Shown here: positions 15,661-24,814 of the stretch, one piece after another | Layout: each line of letters opens with the position of its first letter | Position numbering within the stretch: position 1 is the first letter of the stretch | Assembly (NCBI GenBank): GCA_934233735.1 | Contig: CAKQGQ010000014.1 | Coordinates: 1 to 59,543 of the forward strand | DNA length: 59,543 nucleotides | Direction: 5' to 3' | Source: an uncultured Clostridia bacterium | GTDB lineage: Bacteria; Bacillota; Clostridia; Peptostreptococcales; Anaerovoracaceae | Program-made: the position numbers and the translations under genes | The notes under the pieces: model-generated | The model's input: only the letters and a program-made list of their open reading frames with translations | Databases searched by the model: none | What the model was told of the DNA's origin: nothing

Positions 15661-17106
15661 ATGGAAAATGGTCTTCACAGACGATACGGCCTGATTACCG
15701 CAATCTGCATGGTAGTCGGTATTGTTGTAGGTTCAGGCGTATTCTTCAAGGCCCAGACCATCCTTCAAAAAACCGAGGGAAATATGGTCATGGGTATCTG
15801 GGCATGGCTGATCGGCGGCATTATTATGCTTTGCTGCATCTGGGCATTCTCAATTATGGCGACGAAATATGAGAAAGTAAACGGCATCGTTGACTACGCC
15901 GAAGCGACGGTAGGTCCTAAGTACTGCTATGTGGTCGGCTGGTTTTTAACTATCATTTATTATCCGACGCTTACATCTGTTCTGGCATGGCTTTCCGCCA
16001 GATACACACTTGTTTTTTTAACATCCGCATTCCCTGATACATTCACCTTAGTCATTCCCGCTTCAGAAGGCGGCTGTGTAATCGGACCTGAATGCATGGC
16101 ACTCTCACTTTTCTTTCTTTGCGCTGCTTATGCCATCAACGCACTCTCTCCGAAAATTGCCGGACATTTCCAGGTTGCAACTACAATTATCAAATTAATA
16201 CCTCTTGGACTCATGGCTGTAGTCGGCATCATCGTTGGACTCGTTTCCGAAAATGGTGTTTTGATAGAAAATCTCGCCTATGCCGGTGCTGAAACAAGCG
16301 GAAACCCTCTTTTTGGCGCAGTTGTAGCTACTTCGTTCGCATATGAAGGCTGGATCATCGCAACCTCCATCAACGCAGAGCTGAAAGACGCGAAGAAAAA
16401 TCTTCCGATTGCACTGATTACAGGCGGTATTATCATCGTAGCAATCTACCTCTTCTACTATATCGGTGTCGCAGGCGGGGCTACGGTAGAAACTTTGATT
16501 CATGACGGGGCAACCGTTGCTTACACGAATGTATTCGGAACCGCGTTCGGAAATATTCTGAATGTTTTCGTTGCAATTTCCTGCATGGGTACGCTGAACG
16601 GACTGATGCTCGGCTGCACGCGCGGTATTTATTCCATCGCAGTCAGAAAAGTTGGGCCTCACCCGGAAATGTATTCGCAGGTTGATAATGTAACCAATAT
16701 GCCGAACAATGCGTCCATCTTCGGACTGTTGCTTTGCGGGTTCTGGTTCTTCTTCTTTTACAGTTCCAACCTAGCGAGTTTCAACTGGTTCGGACTTTTC
16801 GGCTTTGATTCTTCTGAGCTTCCGATTGTAACGATTTACGCGCTTTACATACCGATTTTCATTTTGTTTATGAAAAAGGCGGAAGGTCTGAGCACGGTCA
16901 AAAGATATGTTGCGCCGACGCTCGGCATCTGCGGAAGTTTATTCATGATTTTCGCGGCATTTTACGCGCACGGCTGGCAGCCTTATCAGGCGGCAGCCGC
17001 AGAAGGCGGGTTCTCCTGTCCAATCCTGTTCTACCTGATTTTCTTCGCAGGCGTAACGATTGCAGGACTTTTGCTTTATAAGAGCAGCGAAAAAAATAAG
17101 AAATAA
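15661..17106 (+). CDS. APC-superfamily amino-acid permease
   Basis: This 481-aa integral membrane protein has about 12 hydrophobic spans. The opening G-L-I-T-A-I-C-M-V-V-G-I-V-V-G-S-G-V-F-F is the helix-1 signature (unwound G-S-G substrate site) of the amino acid-polyamine-organocation family. A-F-A-Y-E-G-W near residue 225 corresponds to the helix-6 substrate region (here T-S-F-A-Y-E-G-W). It resembles SteT/LAT-like exchangers more than GABA permeases, but the substrate cannot be assigned. The gene stands alone on the plus strand with its own promoter, structured leader, AAGGAGA site and terminator. Confidence 0.88.
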   Translation: MENGLHRRYGLITAICMVVGIVVGSGVFFKAQTILQKTEGNMVMGIWAWLIGGIIMLCCIWAFSIMATKYEKVNGIVDYAEATVGPKYCYVVGWFLTIIYYPTLTSVLAWLSARYTLVFLTSAFPDTFTLVIPASEGGCVIGPECMALSLFFLCAAYAINALSPKIAGHFQVATTIIKLIPLGLMAVVGIIVGLVSENGVLIENLAYAGAETSGNPLFGAVVATSFAYEGWIIATSINAELKDAKKNLPIALITGGIIIVAIYLFYYIGVAGGATVETLIHDGATVAYTNVFGTAFGNILNVFVAISCMGTLNGLMLGCTRGIYSIAVRKVGPHPEMYSQVDNVTNMPNNASIFGLLLCGFWFFFFYSSNLASFNWFGLFGFDSSELPIVTIYALYIPIFILFMKKAEGLSTVKRYVAPTLGICGSLFMIFAAFYAHGWQPYQAAAAEGGFSCPILFYLIFFAGVTIAGLLLYKSSEKNKK

Positions 17107-17130
17107 CAAGAGATAAGTTGTTTGTTCCAA

Positions 17131-17185
17131 TAAAAAAAGGCGGTGTATTTACGGTCAGATTCCGTTTATGCGCCGCCTTATTTTT
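17131..17185. terminator. Bidirectional terminator between permease and ABC exporter
   Basis: AAGGCGG (from 17138) pairs with CCGCCTT (17173-17179), A-rich on the left and T-rich on the right; it serves the two converging genes. Confidence 0.7.
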
Positions 17186-17187
17186 CA

Positions 17188-19131
17188 TTATTCCAGCTCG
17201 AATGCTCCATTGTAAAGCTGGTAGTATTTACCCTTCTCGGCGATGAGCTGTTCGTGGTTTCCTCTCTCGATAATCCGCCCGTTTTCCATCACCATGATGA
17301 CATCCGAGTTTTGAACAGTTGAAAGTCTGTGCGCGATGACAAACACGGTTCTTCCCTTCATCAGATTATCCATGCCGCGCTGCACGATGGTTTCGGTACG
17401 CGTATCAATCGAGGAAGTTGCTTCATCCAGAATCATAACCGGAGGGTCGGCAACCGCCGCACGCGCGATGGAAATCAGCTGGCGCTGTCCCTGCGACAGA
17501 CCGCTTCCGTCACCTTCGAGCACGGTATCATAGCCCTTCGGCAGCATGCGGATGAATCCGTCCGCATTCACGAGTTTTGCCGCCTGTATACATTCCTCGT
17601 CCGTCGCATCCAGTCTGCCGTAGCGGATGTTTTCCATCACACTGCCCGTAAACAGGTTTACATCCTGAAGCACCACGCCAAGCGAGCGGCGCAGGTCCTC
17701 TTTGCAAATCCGGTTGATGTTGATACCGTCGTACTGAATTTTTCCGTCGTCAATATCGTAAAAACGGTTTATCAGATTGGTAATCGTCGTCTTTCCTGCG
17801 CCGGTCGCGCCTACGAGCGCAATTTTCTGGCCCGGCTCTGCGTAAACGGTAATATCATGCAGGACAGGAACGCCCTCTTCATAGCTGAAATCCACATCCT
17901 TGAGGTTGATTTTGCCTCGCATGCGGATCAGCTCCCCGTCGTCCTTCCAAGCCCAGATTCCGGTATGCTCCTTACATTCCGTAAGCTTTCCGTCTGCGTC
18001 CTCATGGACATTAACCAGCGTCACGGTTCCGTGATCTTCTTCGGACGGTTGGTCGAGAAATTCAAAGATTCTCGCCGCGCCTGCCAGTGCCATTACCACC
18101 GAGTTGAGCTGCTGCGAAACCTGTGCGATCGGGTTGATAAAGTTTCTCGAAAGCGTCAGGAACGCCGCGATGGTTCCGAGCGTCAGAACCGGCTCACCGC
18201 CAATAGAAACATTTCCCAACCCTGCAATCGCCATAGCACCGCCCGCAAGCGCGATGATGATATAAAGCACATAGCCGAGTGCTCCCATCAGCGGCAGCAG
18301 CATATTGGCAAGGCCGTTTGCATTTGCCCCGCTTTCCCTCAGGCGTTCGTTCTTCTCATCGAAGGCTTCGCATGCCTTTTCTTCATGGCAGAAAACCTTT
18401 ACGACCTTCTGCCCGTTCATCATCTCTTCGATATAGCCGTTCACATCTGCCAGATTTTTTTGCTGCGACATGAAATATCCGCCGCTCTTTCCGGCAATTT
18501 TCTTAACGATAAACAGAATCAATACGGTGAATACCAGTACAATCAGCGTCAGCCAGATGCTGAGGTGAAGCATGGAGCCCAGCACCGCAATCATCGTCAC
18601 CACCGAAGAGAAAAGCTGCGGCAGGCTCTGAGAAATCATCTGCCGGAGCGTATCCGTATCGTTTGTGTAATAGCTCATTACTTCGCCGTGCGTTCTTTGG
18701 TCGAAGTAGGAAACCGGAAAAGTCTGCATATGCGCAAACATTTCGTCACGAATATCTTTCAGTGTTTTTTGCGAAACCACCGCCATCGTACGGTTGTAAA
18801 ACAGTCCCGCTAAAACGCCTGCCAGATAAATCACGCCTAAGCCGATAATCGCTTTCAGCAGCCCCGTATACACCGGATTCGGCGAAAGCAGAAGCGGCTG
18901 AATATATCTGTCAATCAAAGTCTGTAAGAACAGAGAAGATGCAACACTGGCCGCCGCACTGACCAAAATACAGATGACAACGAAAATCAATCTTGTCTTG
19001 TAGGCTCCGAGGTAGGAAAGAAGGCGCTTCACAGCTGTTTTATCCATGTTCTTTAAGCTGCCGCCCGGCGCGAAGCCTCTGCCATGCCTCATGCCGCCGC
19101 GCATCGGTCTACTTTCGCTGTGTCTGCTCAT
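17188..19131 (-). CDS. Heterodimeric ABC exporter subunit, canonical ATP site half
   Basis: The 647-aa protein has an Arg/Gly/His-rich N-terminal tail (~1-40), six membrane helices (~45-340), then a nucleotide-binding domain with Walker A G-A-T-G-A-G-K-T-T, signature G-L-S-Q-G-Q-R-Q, Walker B M-I-L-D-E-A-T-S with the catalytic Glu, and H-loop I-A-H-R-L-S. An acidic linker of ~50 residues separates the two domains. The start at 19131 is chosen for its strong AAAGGAGGTG site; it overlaps the previous gene by 23 bp, so the two subunits are coupled. With the partner it forms a YheI/YheH-, LmrCD- or TmrAB-type multidrug/lipid exporter. Confidence 0.92.
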   Translation of the reverse strand: MSRHSESRPMRGGMRHGRGFAPGGSLKNMDKTAVKRLLSYLGAYKTRLIFVVICILVSAAASVASSLFLQTLIDRYIQPLLLSPNPVYTGLLKAIIGLGVIYLAGVLAGLFYNRTMAVVSQKTLKDIRDEMFAHMQTFPVSYFDQRTHGEVMSYYTNDTDTLRQMISQSLPQLFSSVVTMIAVLGSMLHLSIWLTLIVLVFTVLILFIVKKIAGKSGGYFMSQQKNLADVNGYIEEMMNGQKVVKVFCHEEKACEAFDEKNERLRESGANANGLANMLLPLMGALGYVLYIIIALAGGAMAIAGLGNVSIGGEPVLTLGTIAAFLTLSRNFINPIAQVSQQLNSVVMALAGAARIFEFLDQPSEEDHGTVTLVNVHEDADGKLTECKEHTGIWAWKDDGELIRMRGKINLKDVDFSYEEGVPVLHDITVYAEPGQKIALVGATGAGKTTITNLINRFYDIDDGKIQYDGININRICKEDLRRSLGVVLQDVNLFTGSVMENIRYGRLDATDEECIQAAKLVNADGFIRMLPKGYDTVLEGDGSGLSQGQRQLISIARAAVADPPVMILDEATSSIDTRTETIVQRGMDNLMKGRTVFVIAHRLSTVQNSDVIMVMENGRIIERGNHEQLIAEKGKYYQLYNGAFELE

Positions 19132-20875
19132 CGCCCTCACCTCCTTTGTTCTGCGATTCGTAAACTTCACGATAAATCAGACTCGACTTCATGAGTTCCT
19201 CATGCGTACCGACGCTGTCGATTTTTCCGTCGTCCATAACGATAATCATATCCGCATCCTGCACAGAAGCAATTCGCTGCGCGATGATAATCTTCGTCGT
19301 GTCCGGAAGTTCCTCGCGGAAAGCCTTTCGAATCAAAGCATCCGTCTTCATATCTACCGCACTCGTCGAGTCATCCAAGATCAGAATCTTCGGCTTTTTC
19401 AGCAGGGCTCTGGCGATACAGAGTCTCTGCTTCTGTCCGCCGGAGACATTGGTGCCTCCCTGGTCGATATGCGTATCATATCCGTCCTCAAAGTCCATAA
19501 TGAAGTCATGCGCGCAGGCAACCTTGCAGGCATGAATCATTTCTTCATCCGTCGCGTTTTCATCACCCCAGCGCAGATTTTCCTTAATCGTTCCTGAGAA
19601 CAAAACATTTTTCTGCAGTACCATCGCAACCTGTGCGCGGAGGCTCTCGATGTCGTATTCCCGTACATCCCTGCCTCCGACCTTTACCGAGCCGGAAGCC
19701 ACATCGTAAAGCCGTGGAATCAGCTGCACCAGACTGGATTTCGATGAACCCGTTCCGCCCAGCACACCGACCATCCAGCCGGCCTTGATGTGAAGATTGA
19801 TATCGTCGAGGACATTTTTGTCGGAATCCTTTCTGTATGTGAAATCAACATGTTCAAAGTCAATGTCCCCGCTTGCAACCTCGGTAATCGGATTTTCCGG
19901 ATTGTGCAAATCGCTTTCCTCATCGAGAACCTCAACAATTCGTTCTGCCGAAGCCTTTGACATCGTAATGAAAACAAAAATCATCGAAATCATCATAAGG
20001 CTCATCAGAAGCTGCATGGAGTAGGTAATCATGCTCAGAAGCTGCCCGCAGGTTAGGCCCAGAAGCTCGTTGTTTCCGCTCGCCACAATCATTCTGGCGC
20101 CGAGCCAGCAGATGATGAGCATACAGCCGTACATACAGAACTGCATGAGCGGCATACCGAATGCCATCGTCTTTTCTGCTTTTGAGAAATCTTTATAAAT
20201 ACTGCCCGAAATATCGGTAAACTTTTTCGTCTCAAAATCCTGACGATTGAACGATTTTACAACCCTCATTCCGTAAAGGTTCTCCTGTACGACATTGTTC
20301 AGCTTGTCGTAGGTTTTGAACACGCGCTCGAAAATCGGCTGCACACGGCTGATTAAAAAGAAGATTCCTATCCCCAGAATCGGCATGCTCAGCAGGAATA
20401 CCAGCGAAAGCTCGCGGTTCACGCTGAACGAAGCGATTAATGCGAAGATTAAAATCGCCGGTGCGCGGAAACAGATTCTCGTCATCATCTGAAAGACCTG
20501 CTGCACATTGGAAATGTCTGTCGTCAAGCGGGTCACCAGACTTGCCGTTGAAAATTTGTCAATGTTCGAGAAAGAAAAGTCCTGTATTTTGTAGTACATA
20601 CCCTTTCTCACGTTTTTTGCGAAGCCTGCCGACGCATGAGCCGCCGTCATTCCGGCAGCCGAGCCGAAAAACATCGTGAGCAGCGCTGCCGCCAGCAAGT
20701 ATACGCCATATTTTGTAATCACTCCCATATCTCCGACATCGATACCGTCATCGATAAGTTTTGCCATTAAAAGAGGAATCAGTATTTCCATTACTGATTC
20801 CAACAAAACGAAGATTGGAGTTAAGATTGTCGGCTTCTTGTATTCGCCCACATATTTTATGAGTTTTTTAATCAT
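19109..20875 (-). CDS. Heterodimeric ABC exporter subunit, degenerate ATP site half
   Basis: This is a 588-aa half-transporter: six membrane helices (~15-300) followed by a nucleotide-binding domain. Walker A reads G-G-T-G-S-S-K-S-S. The residue after Walker B is Asp instead of the catalytic Glu (L-I-L-D-D-S-T-S-A-V-D), the hallmark of the non-hydrolytic site in asymmetric ABC exporters. The signature N-V-S-G-G-Q-K-Q-R is canonical and would complete the active site of the partner. It lies 26 bp after the acyltransferase gene and overlaps the partner gene, so the order suggests one long minus-strand transcript. Confidence 0.92.
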   Translation of the reverse strand: MIKKLIKYVGEYKKPTILTPIFVLLESVMEILIPLLMAKLIDDGIDVGDMGVITKYGVYLLAAALLTMFFGSAAGMTAAHASAGFAKNVRKGMYYKIQDFSFSNIDKFSTASLVTRLTTDISNVQQVFQMMTRICFRAPAILIFALIASFSVNRELSLVFLLSMPILGIGIFFLISRVQPIFERVFKTYDKLNNVVQENLYGMRVVKSFNRQDFETKKFTDISGSIYKDFSKAEKTMAFGMPLMQFCMYGCMLIICWLGARMIVASGNNELLGLTCGQLLSMITYSMQLLMSLMMISMIFVFITMSKASAERIVEVLDEESDLHNPENPITEVASGDIDFEHVDFTYRKDSDKNVLDDINLHIKAGWMVGVLGGTGSSKSSLVQLIPRLYDVASGSVKVGGRDVREYDIESLRAQVAMVLQKNVLFSGTIKENLRWGDENATDEEMIHACKVACAHDFIMDFEDGYDTHIDQGGTNVSGGQKQRLCIARALLKKPKILILDDSTSAVDMKTDALIRKAFREELPDTTKIIIAQRIASVQDADMIIVMDDGKIDSVGTHEELMKSSLIYREVYESQNKGGEGDEQTQRK

Positions 20876-20901
20876 TCACCGAATCCTCCATTCTTTCTTC
20901 T

Positions 20902-22038
20902 TTATTTTTCTTTTATTTCTTCCTGTGCCTGCGGATTCGCTTTGATTCCTCCGATTGTCCTAAGTGCCCATTCCTTGACCGCGTTCACCGGAATGTGAAC
21001 CAGCGCCAAAAGTTTTTCAATCATGCCAAGCGCCCAAAGGAAGATTTTCCATGTACCTTCTACGACGAAATCATAAACCGCCGCAACCGGCTTTGAGGAA
21101 AAGACTACCGCGCAAAGCGACGCAAGCCCTATAATAAGCAAATAGTACACGACCGGATTATCTGCCTCTACCATGCCGAATCCGATTCCATGCACCTTTA
21201 TTAAGTATCTCACAATTAAGTGAAGAATATATATCGGCATTGTGTTCATTCCTACATATGCCAGATAATTCTTTTTGCTCGGCAAAATATTTACCATCAA
21301 AATAATCCAGCCCCACGCTAGGAAAAGCACCATGAGTCTGCCGAAAATATCCCAGTACCACGGAATCCCGAGGTTCGCCGCGGTTGTTTTCAGCAGATAG
21401 AAGCCAACAGGAAGCTGCGGCACGCAAAATGCCAGCACGCAGGAAATTTCCAAAAGAACCGTCCCGAGCAGCCAGCAGTGCCATTTCTTTAAGCACTGAA
21501 GTTTCTTAAGCTGATCCCCTGTGCAGTAAAATGCCATGACGAAGAACGGAAAATAGGAAACCATTCTGCCAAGGCCTAAAACACCCGTCAGAAACGGAAT
21601 CTGCCCCGCAAAGAGGTACAAAACAATGCTCAGCTCTAATATGTACGGAATCTTCATCCATTCCTTCGTGAAGTAACGGTAGAAGAACAGCGCCCATAAA
21701 TACCACAGCGCAAACGGCGGCTGGTCAAGATTCCAGTTCGCATGACCGAAAATCAGCAGCCGCACCAGATAGAAGAACGGAATGCCTAAGAGATAAGGCC
21801 ACATGAAAGTATGAAACGAGGTCTCCTTCGAACGATCCGGTTTCTTGGAAAAATAGCCGGACAGGAATACGAACGCCTGCATAACGAAAACATTAATCGT
21901 TATGTAAATCACGCCCGACAGCGAGTCCTGATGGAAGTTTCCCGCCACCCTCGTAAAATGCGACAGCGGAATCGACCACATCAGAAGACCTCTGAATGTG
22001 TCGAACATGTAGTCTCTTTGCTTTATCTGTTCACCCAT
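20902..22038 (-). CDS. Membrane acyltransferase (acyltransferase_3 family)
   Basis: This 378-aa protein has about 10 hydrophobic spans. The opening M-F-D-T-F-R-G-L-L-M-W-S-I-P-L-S-H-F has the early Arg and His expected of the acyltransferase-3/OafA-like family, which O-acetylates sugars of surface polymers or peptidoglycan. There is a repeated Trp-rich C-terminal amphipathic stretch (~330-365). It overlaps the 3' end of glpK by 8 bp (ATGGGTGA), hence is translationally coupled. Substrate unknown. Confidence 0.8.
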   Translation of the reverse strand: MGEQIKQRDYMFDTFRGLLMWSIPLSHFTRVAGNFHQDSLSGVIYITINVFVMQAFVFLSGYFSKKPDRSKETSFHTFMWPYLLGIPFFYLVRLLIFGHANWNLDQPPFALWYLWALFFYRYFTKEWMKIPYILELSIVLYLFAGQIPFLTGVLGLGRMVSYFPFFVMAFYCTGDQLKKLQCLKKWHCWLLGTVLLEISCVLAFCVPQLPVGFYLLKTTAANLGIPWYWDIFGRLMVLFLAWGWIILMVNILPSKKNYLAYVGMNTMPIYILHLIVRYLIKVHGIGFGMVEADNPVVYYLLIIGLASLCAVVFSSKPVAAVYDFVVEGTWKIFLWALGMIEKLLALVHIPVNAVKEWALRTIGGIKANPQAQEEIKEK

Positions 22039-23539
22039 AAATACACGATTCTTTCGCCCAGCCTCTTACGCAGCCTACAGCCTTCTTCCAGCCGGACAAA
22101 AGCACTCCTTTCTTTTCTTCTTTCATATCAGGCAGGAACGTCCGATCCACCTGCCAGTTTTCGATTACATCTTCTTTATTCTTCCAGAAGCCTGTCGCAA
22201 GTCCCGCTAAATAAGCTGCTCCCAGCGATGTCGTTTCAATGCACTGTGGGCGTTTGACCTCACAGCCCAGAATATCCGCTTGAAACTGCATCAGGAAGTT
22301 ATTCGCACACGCACCGCCGTCAACCTTAAGGCTCTGCATATCGAAGCCCATGTCCTCTGCCATCGCGTCAATCAAATCCTTGGTCTGATACGCCATCGAC
22401 TCCAGCGTCGCGCGAACCAGATGATACTTATTCGCGCCCCGGGTAATGCCCAGCACCGCGCCTCTGGCATAAGGGTCCCAGTACGGCGCGCCAAGTCCTA
22501 CAAATGCGGGCACAACATAAACACCGTTGGAATCCGGCACCGCAAGTGCCATCTTCTCCGATTCCGGTGCACTTTCTATAATATCCATCTCGTCACGAAG
22601 CCACTGAATCGCTGCGCCGCAGACAAATACCGAGCCTTCGAGCGCATATTCGACTTTATCATCAATGCCCCATGCGATGGTTGTAACCAGTCCATTATTT
22701 GAGAATACAGGCTTTTCTCCCGTATTCATCAGAAGGAAGCAGCCTGTACCATAGGTATTTTTGCCTTCTCCCGGCCGGAAGCAGGTCTGTCCGAAAAGCG
22801 CTGCCTGCTGGTCTCCCGCTGCGCCTCCAATCGGAATCGCACCGCCGAAAATCTTTTCGCTTGTTACCCCGTAAATCTCACTGGACGGTCTTGGCTGCGG
22901 AAGCATCGGCTTTGGTACTGCAAGGAGCCTCAGGATTTCTTCATCCCACTCCAGCGTATTGATATTGAACATCATGGTTCTGGACGCATTAGAATAATCG
23001 GTTACATGCACCCTGCCGTCCGTCAGCTTCCAAATCAGCCAAGTTTCAATCGTACCGAAAAGCAGCTCTCCTTTTTCTGCCTTTTCTCTTGCACCCGGTA
23101 CATTGTCAAGAATCCACTTGAGCTTCGTTCCGCTGAAATAAGCGTCAATCAGAAGCCCTGTCTTTTCACGAATCTTCTCGCTGAGACCCTGCTCTTTCAA
23201 GCTGTCACAGTACTCTGCGGTTCTGCGGCACTGCCACACAATCGCATTGTAAATCGGCACACCGGTTTTTTTATCCCAGACCACCGTCGTTTCTCTTTGA
23301 TTCGTAATGCCGATGGCATCAATATCCTCGTAGGTGCCGTTGATTTTCAAAAGCGCTTCCTGCGCCACACCCATCTGTGTGGACCAGATTTCCATCGCAT
23401 CGTGCTCGACCCAGCCCGCCTTCGGATAGATCTGCGTGAACTCTTTTTGGGCGGAGCTTATGATTCTGCCCTTTTTATCGTAAAGAATACAGCGCGAACT
23501 CGTCGTTCCCTGATCCAGCGCCATTATGTATTTCCCCAT
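22031..23539 (-). CDS. glpK: Glycerol kinase
   Basis: The 502-aa protein has FGGY-family signatures: Y-I-M-A-L-D-Q-G-T-T-S-S-R (phosphate 1 loop), T-N-Q-R-E-T-T-V-V-W, S-N-A-S-R-T-M-M-F-N, G-A-A-G-D-Q-Q-A-A-L-F-G-Q and D-G-G-A-C-A-N-N-F-L-M-Q. It phosphorylates glycerol to glycerol 3-phosphate in the cytoplasm. Start M at 23539 is chosen because GGAGG lies immediately upstream and the family begins M-x-K-Y-I-x-A-L-D-Q-G-T. No uptake facilitator or glycerol phosphate dehydrogenase lies beside it; it stands between hemW and an acyltransferase, which could tie it to lipid or surface-polymer synthesis. Confidence 0.96.
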   Translation of the reverse strand: MGKYIMALDQGTTSSRCILYDKKGRIISSAQKEFTQIYPKAGWVEHDAMEIWSTQMGVAQEALLKINGTYEDIDAIGITNQRETTVVWDKKTGVPIYNAIVWQCRRTAEYCDSLKEQGLSEKIREKTGLLIDAYFSGTKLKWILDNVPGAREKAEKGELLFGTIETWLIWKLTDGRVHVTDYSNASRTMMFNINTLEWDEEILRLLAVPKPMLPQPRPSSEIYGVTSEKIFGGAIPIGGAAGDQQAALFGQTCFRPGEGKNTYGTGCFLLMNTGEKPVFSNNGLVTTIAWGIDDKVEYALEGSVFVCGAAIQWLRDEMDIIESAPESEKMALAVPDSNGVYVVPAFVGLGAPYWDPYARGAVLGITRGANKYHLVRATLESMAYQTKDLIDAMAEDMGFDMQSLKVDGGACANNFLMQFQADILGCEVKRPQCIETTSLGAAYLAGLATGFWKNKEDVIENWQVDRTFLPDMKEEKKGVLLSGWKKAVGCVRGWAKESCIYG

Positions 23540-23567
23540 GCGGCCTCCTTCCAGTTTTATCAAAACT

Positions 23568-24794
23568 CTAAACAAAAATCATCATTATTTTATTGGAAAT
23601 GTTCATGCCTGCCCGCGTCAGGCGAATGCCTTGCGCATCCTCCTTCGCAAAACCCGCTGACACAAACGCTTCAAATTCTCTTTTTCCTTCCGGAAAGCAC
23701 TCCCAAAGCTTCCTGCCAAAGGTTCTTCGGAAAGCACTTTTGCTGATTCCTTCGTTTTTACGAAGCCCCGTGAAAAGATACTCCGAAAGATTGTCTTGCT
23801 CTGTATTTTCATAAGCATTAGCTACGGCCGGGCTTAGCGGAATTTTCATATTTATTTCTGCTGCCGCCCCTGTCGTTTCCGCCGCTTCTGCTGCGTCCGC
23901 TGCTGTCATCGCCTCGATGTAGGCTTCCAAATCCGCCGCGTTTGCATAGCGAATCCCGTTCATAAACGAGTGTGCCGAGGGTCCCAGCCCCAGATATTCT
24001 CCCATATCCCAGTAGCGCAGATTGTGCCTGCAGGCATAGCCCGGCTTTGCGGCATTGGAAATCTCGTACTGCAGATATCCCGCTTCTTCCAGCATTTCCA
24101 GCGCGCATTCGTACATCCTGCGGTCTTCCATTTCTTCCGTTTCCCGGTAAATACCCGCCTCATGCTCCTTCGCAAAACGCGTATTGTCCATAATCTCAAG
24201 GCTGTACAGCGACACGTGCTCCGGTGCCAGACGAATCACGCTTTCGACGCTGTTCTCCCAGCTTTCCGGGCTCTGCCCCGCGATTCCGAACATCAAATCC
24301 AGACTGATATTTTCAAAGCCCACCTCGCGCGCCGCAAGAAAGGCTTCCTCAATCTGCGACGGGCTGTGAATTCTTCCTAAAATTTTCAAAACCTTACTGT
24401 CGAAGGACTGTGCGCCGATACTCAGGCGGCTGAGCCCTGCCCTGCGATATGCCGCAAGCTTTTCCGTCGTCACAGTCGCCGGATTGGCTTCCATGCTGAT
24501 TTCCGCTCCGTCCTCTATCGTAAAGTTTTCCCTTATGCGCTCCATCAGGCGTTCAAACTGCGTCTCGTCAAGAAGGCTCGGCGTTCCGCCGCCGAAATAG
24601 ACGCTTTCGACAGGCTTGTCCTTATAGGTGCGCCATGCCTTTCCGTAATATGCGATTTCATTTTCGAGCGCGTGCACGAATTCTTCCCGAAGTGCGGGCG
24701 TGTGTTTTGATGTCGAGTAAAAGTCGCAGTACGGACATTTGCTCCTGCAAAACGGTATATGAATGTAAATTCCTCTGTTTTTTCCCTGCAGCAT
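23568..24794 (-). CDS. hemW: HemW, radical SAM heme chaperone family protein
   Basis: The radical SAM cluster C-R-S-K-C-P-Y-C (C16, C20, C23) and Y-F-G-G-G-T-P-S-L-L are visible, with the HemN C-terminal-like domain at the end. The position directly behind lepA is the conserved hemW locus, which separates it from coproporphyrinogen oxidase HemN. HemW delivers heme in bacteria that respire; in anaerobic Clostridia its substrate is unclear. An Ala/Thr-rich insertion (~280-305, E-A-M-T-A-A-D-A-A-E) is unusual for the family. 20 bp downstream of lepA. Confidence 0.9.
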   Translation of the reverse strand: MLQGKNRGIYIHIPFCRSKCPYCDFYSTSKHTPALREEFVHALENEIAYYGKAWRTYKDKPVESVYFGGGTPSLLDETQFERLMERIRENFTIEDGAEISMEANPATVTTEKLAAYRRAGLSRLSIGAQSFDSKVLKILGRIHSPSQIEEAFLAAREVGFENISLDLMFGIAGQSPESWENSVESVIRLAPEHVSLYSLEIMDNTRFAKEHEAGIYRETEEMEDRRMYECALEMLEEAGYLQYEISNAAKPGYACRHNLRYWDMGEYLGLGPSAHSFMNGIRYANAADLEAYIEAMTAADAAEAAETTGAAAEINMKIPLSPAVANAYENTEQDNLSEYLFTGLRKNEGISKSAFRRTFGRKLWECFPEGKREFEAFVSAGFAKEDAQGIRLTRAGMNISNKIMMIFV

Positions 24795-24814
24795 GTTCGT
24801 CGTCCTGCTTCGCT

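Noticed and set aside
17329..18813. 494-codon open frame antisense to the ABC exporter gene
   Set aside because: The opposite strand encodes a clear ABC transporter with all motifs. The antisense frame has no recognisable domain and arises from codon bias.
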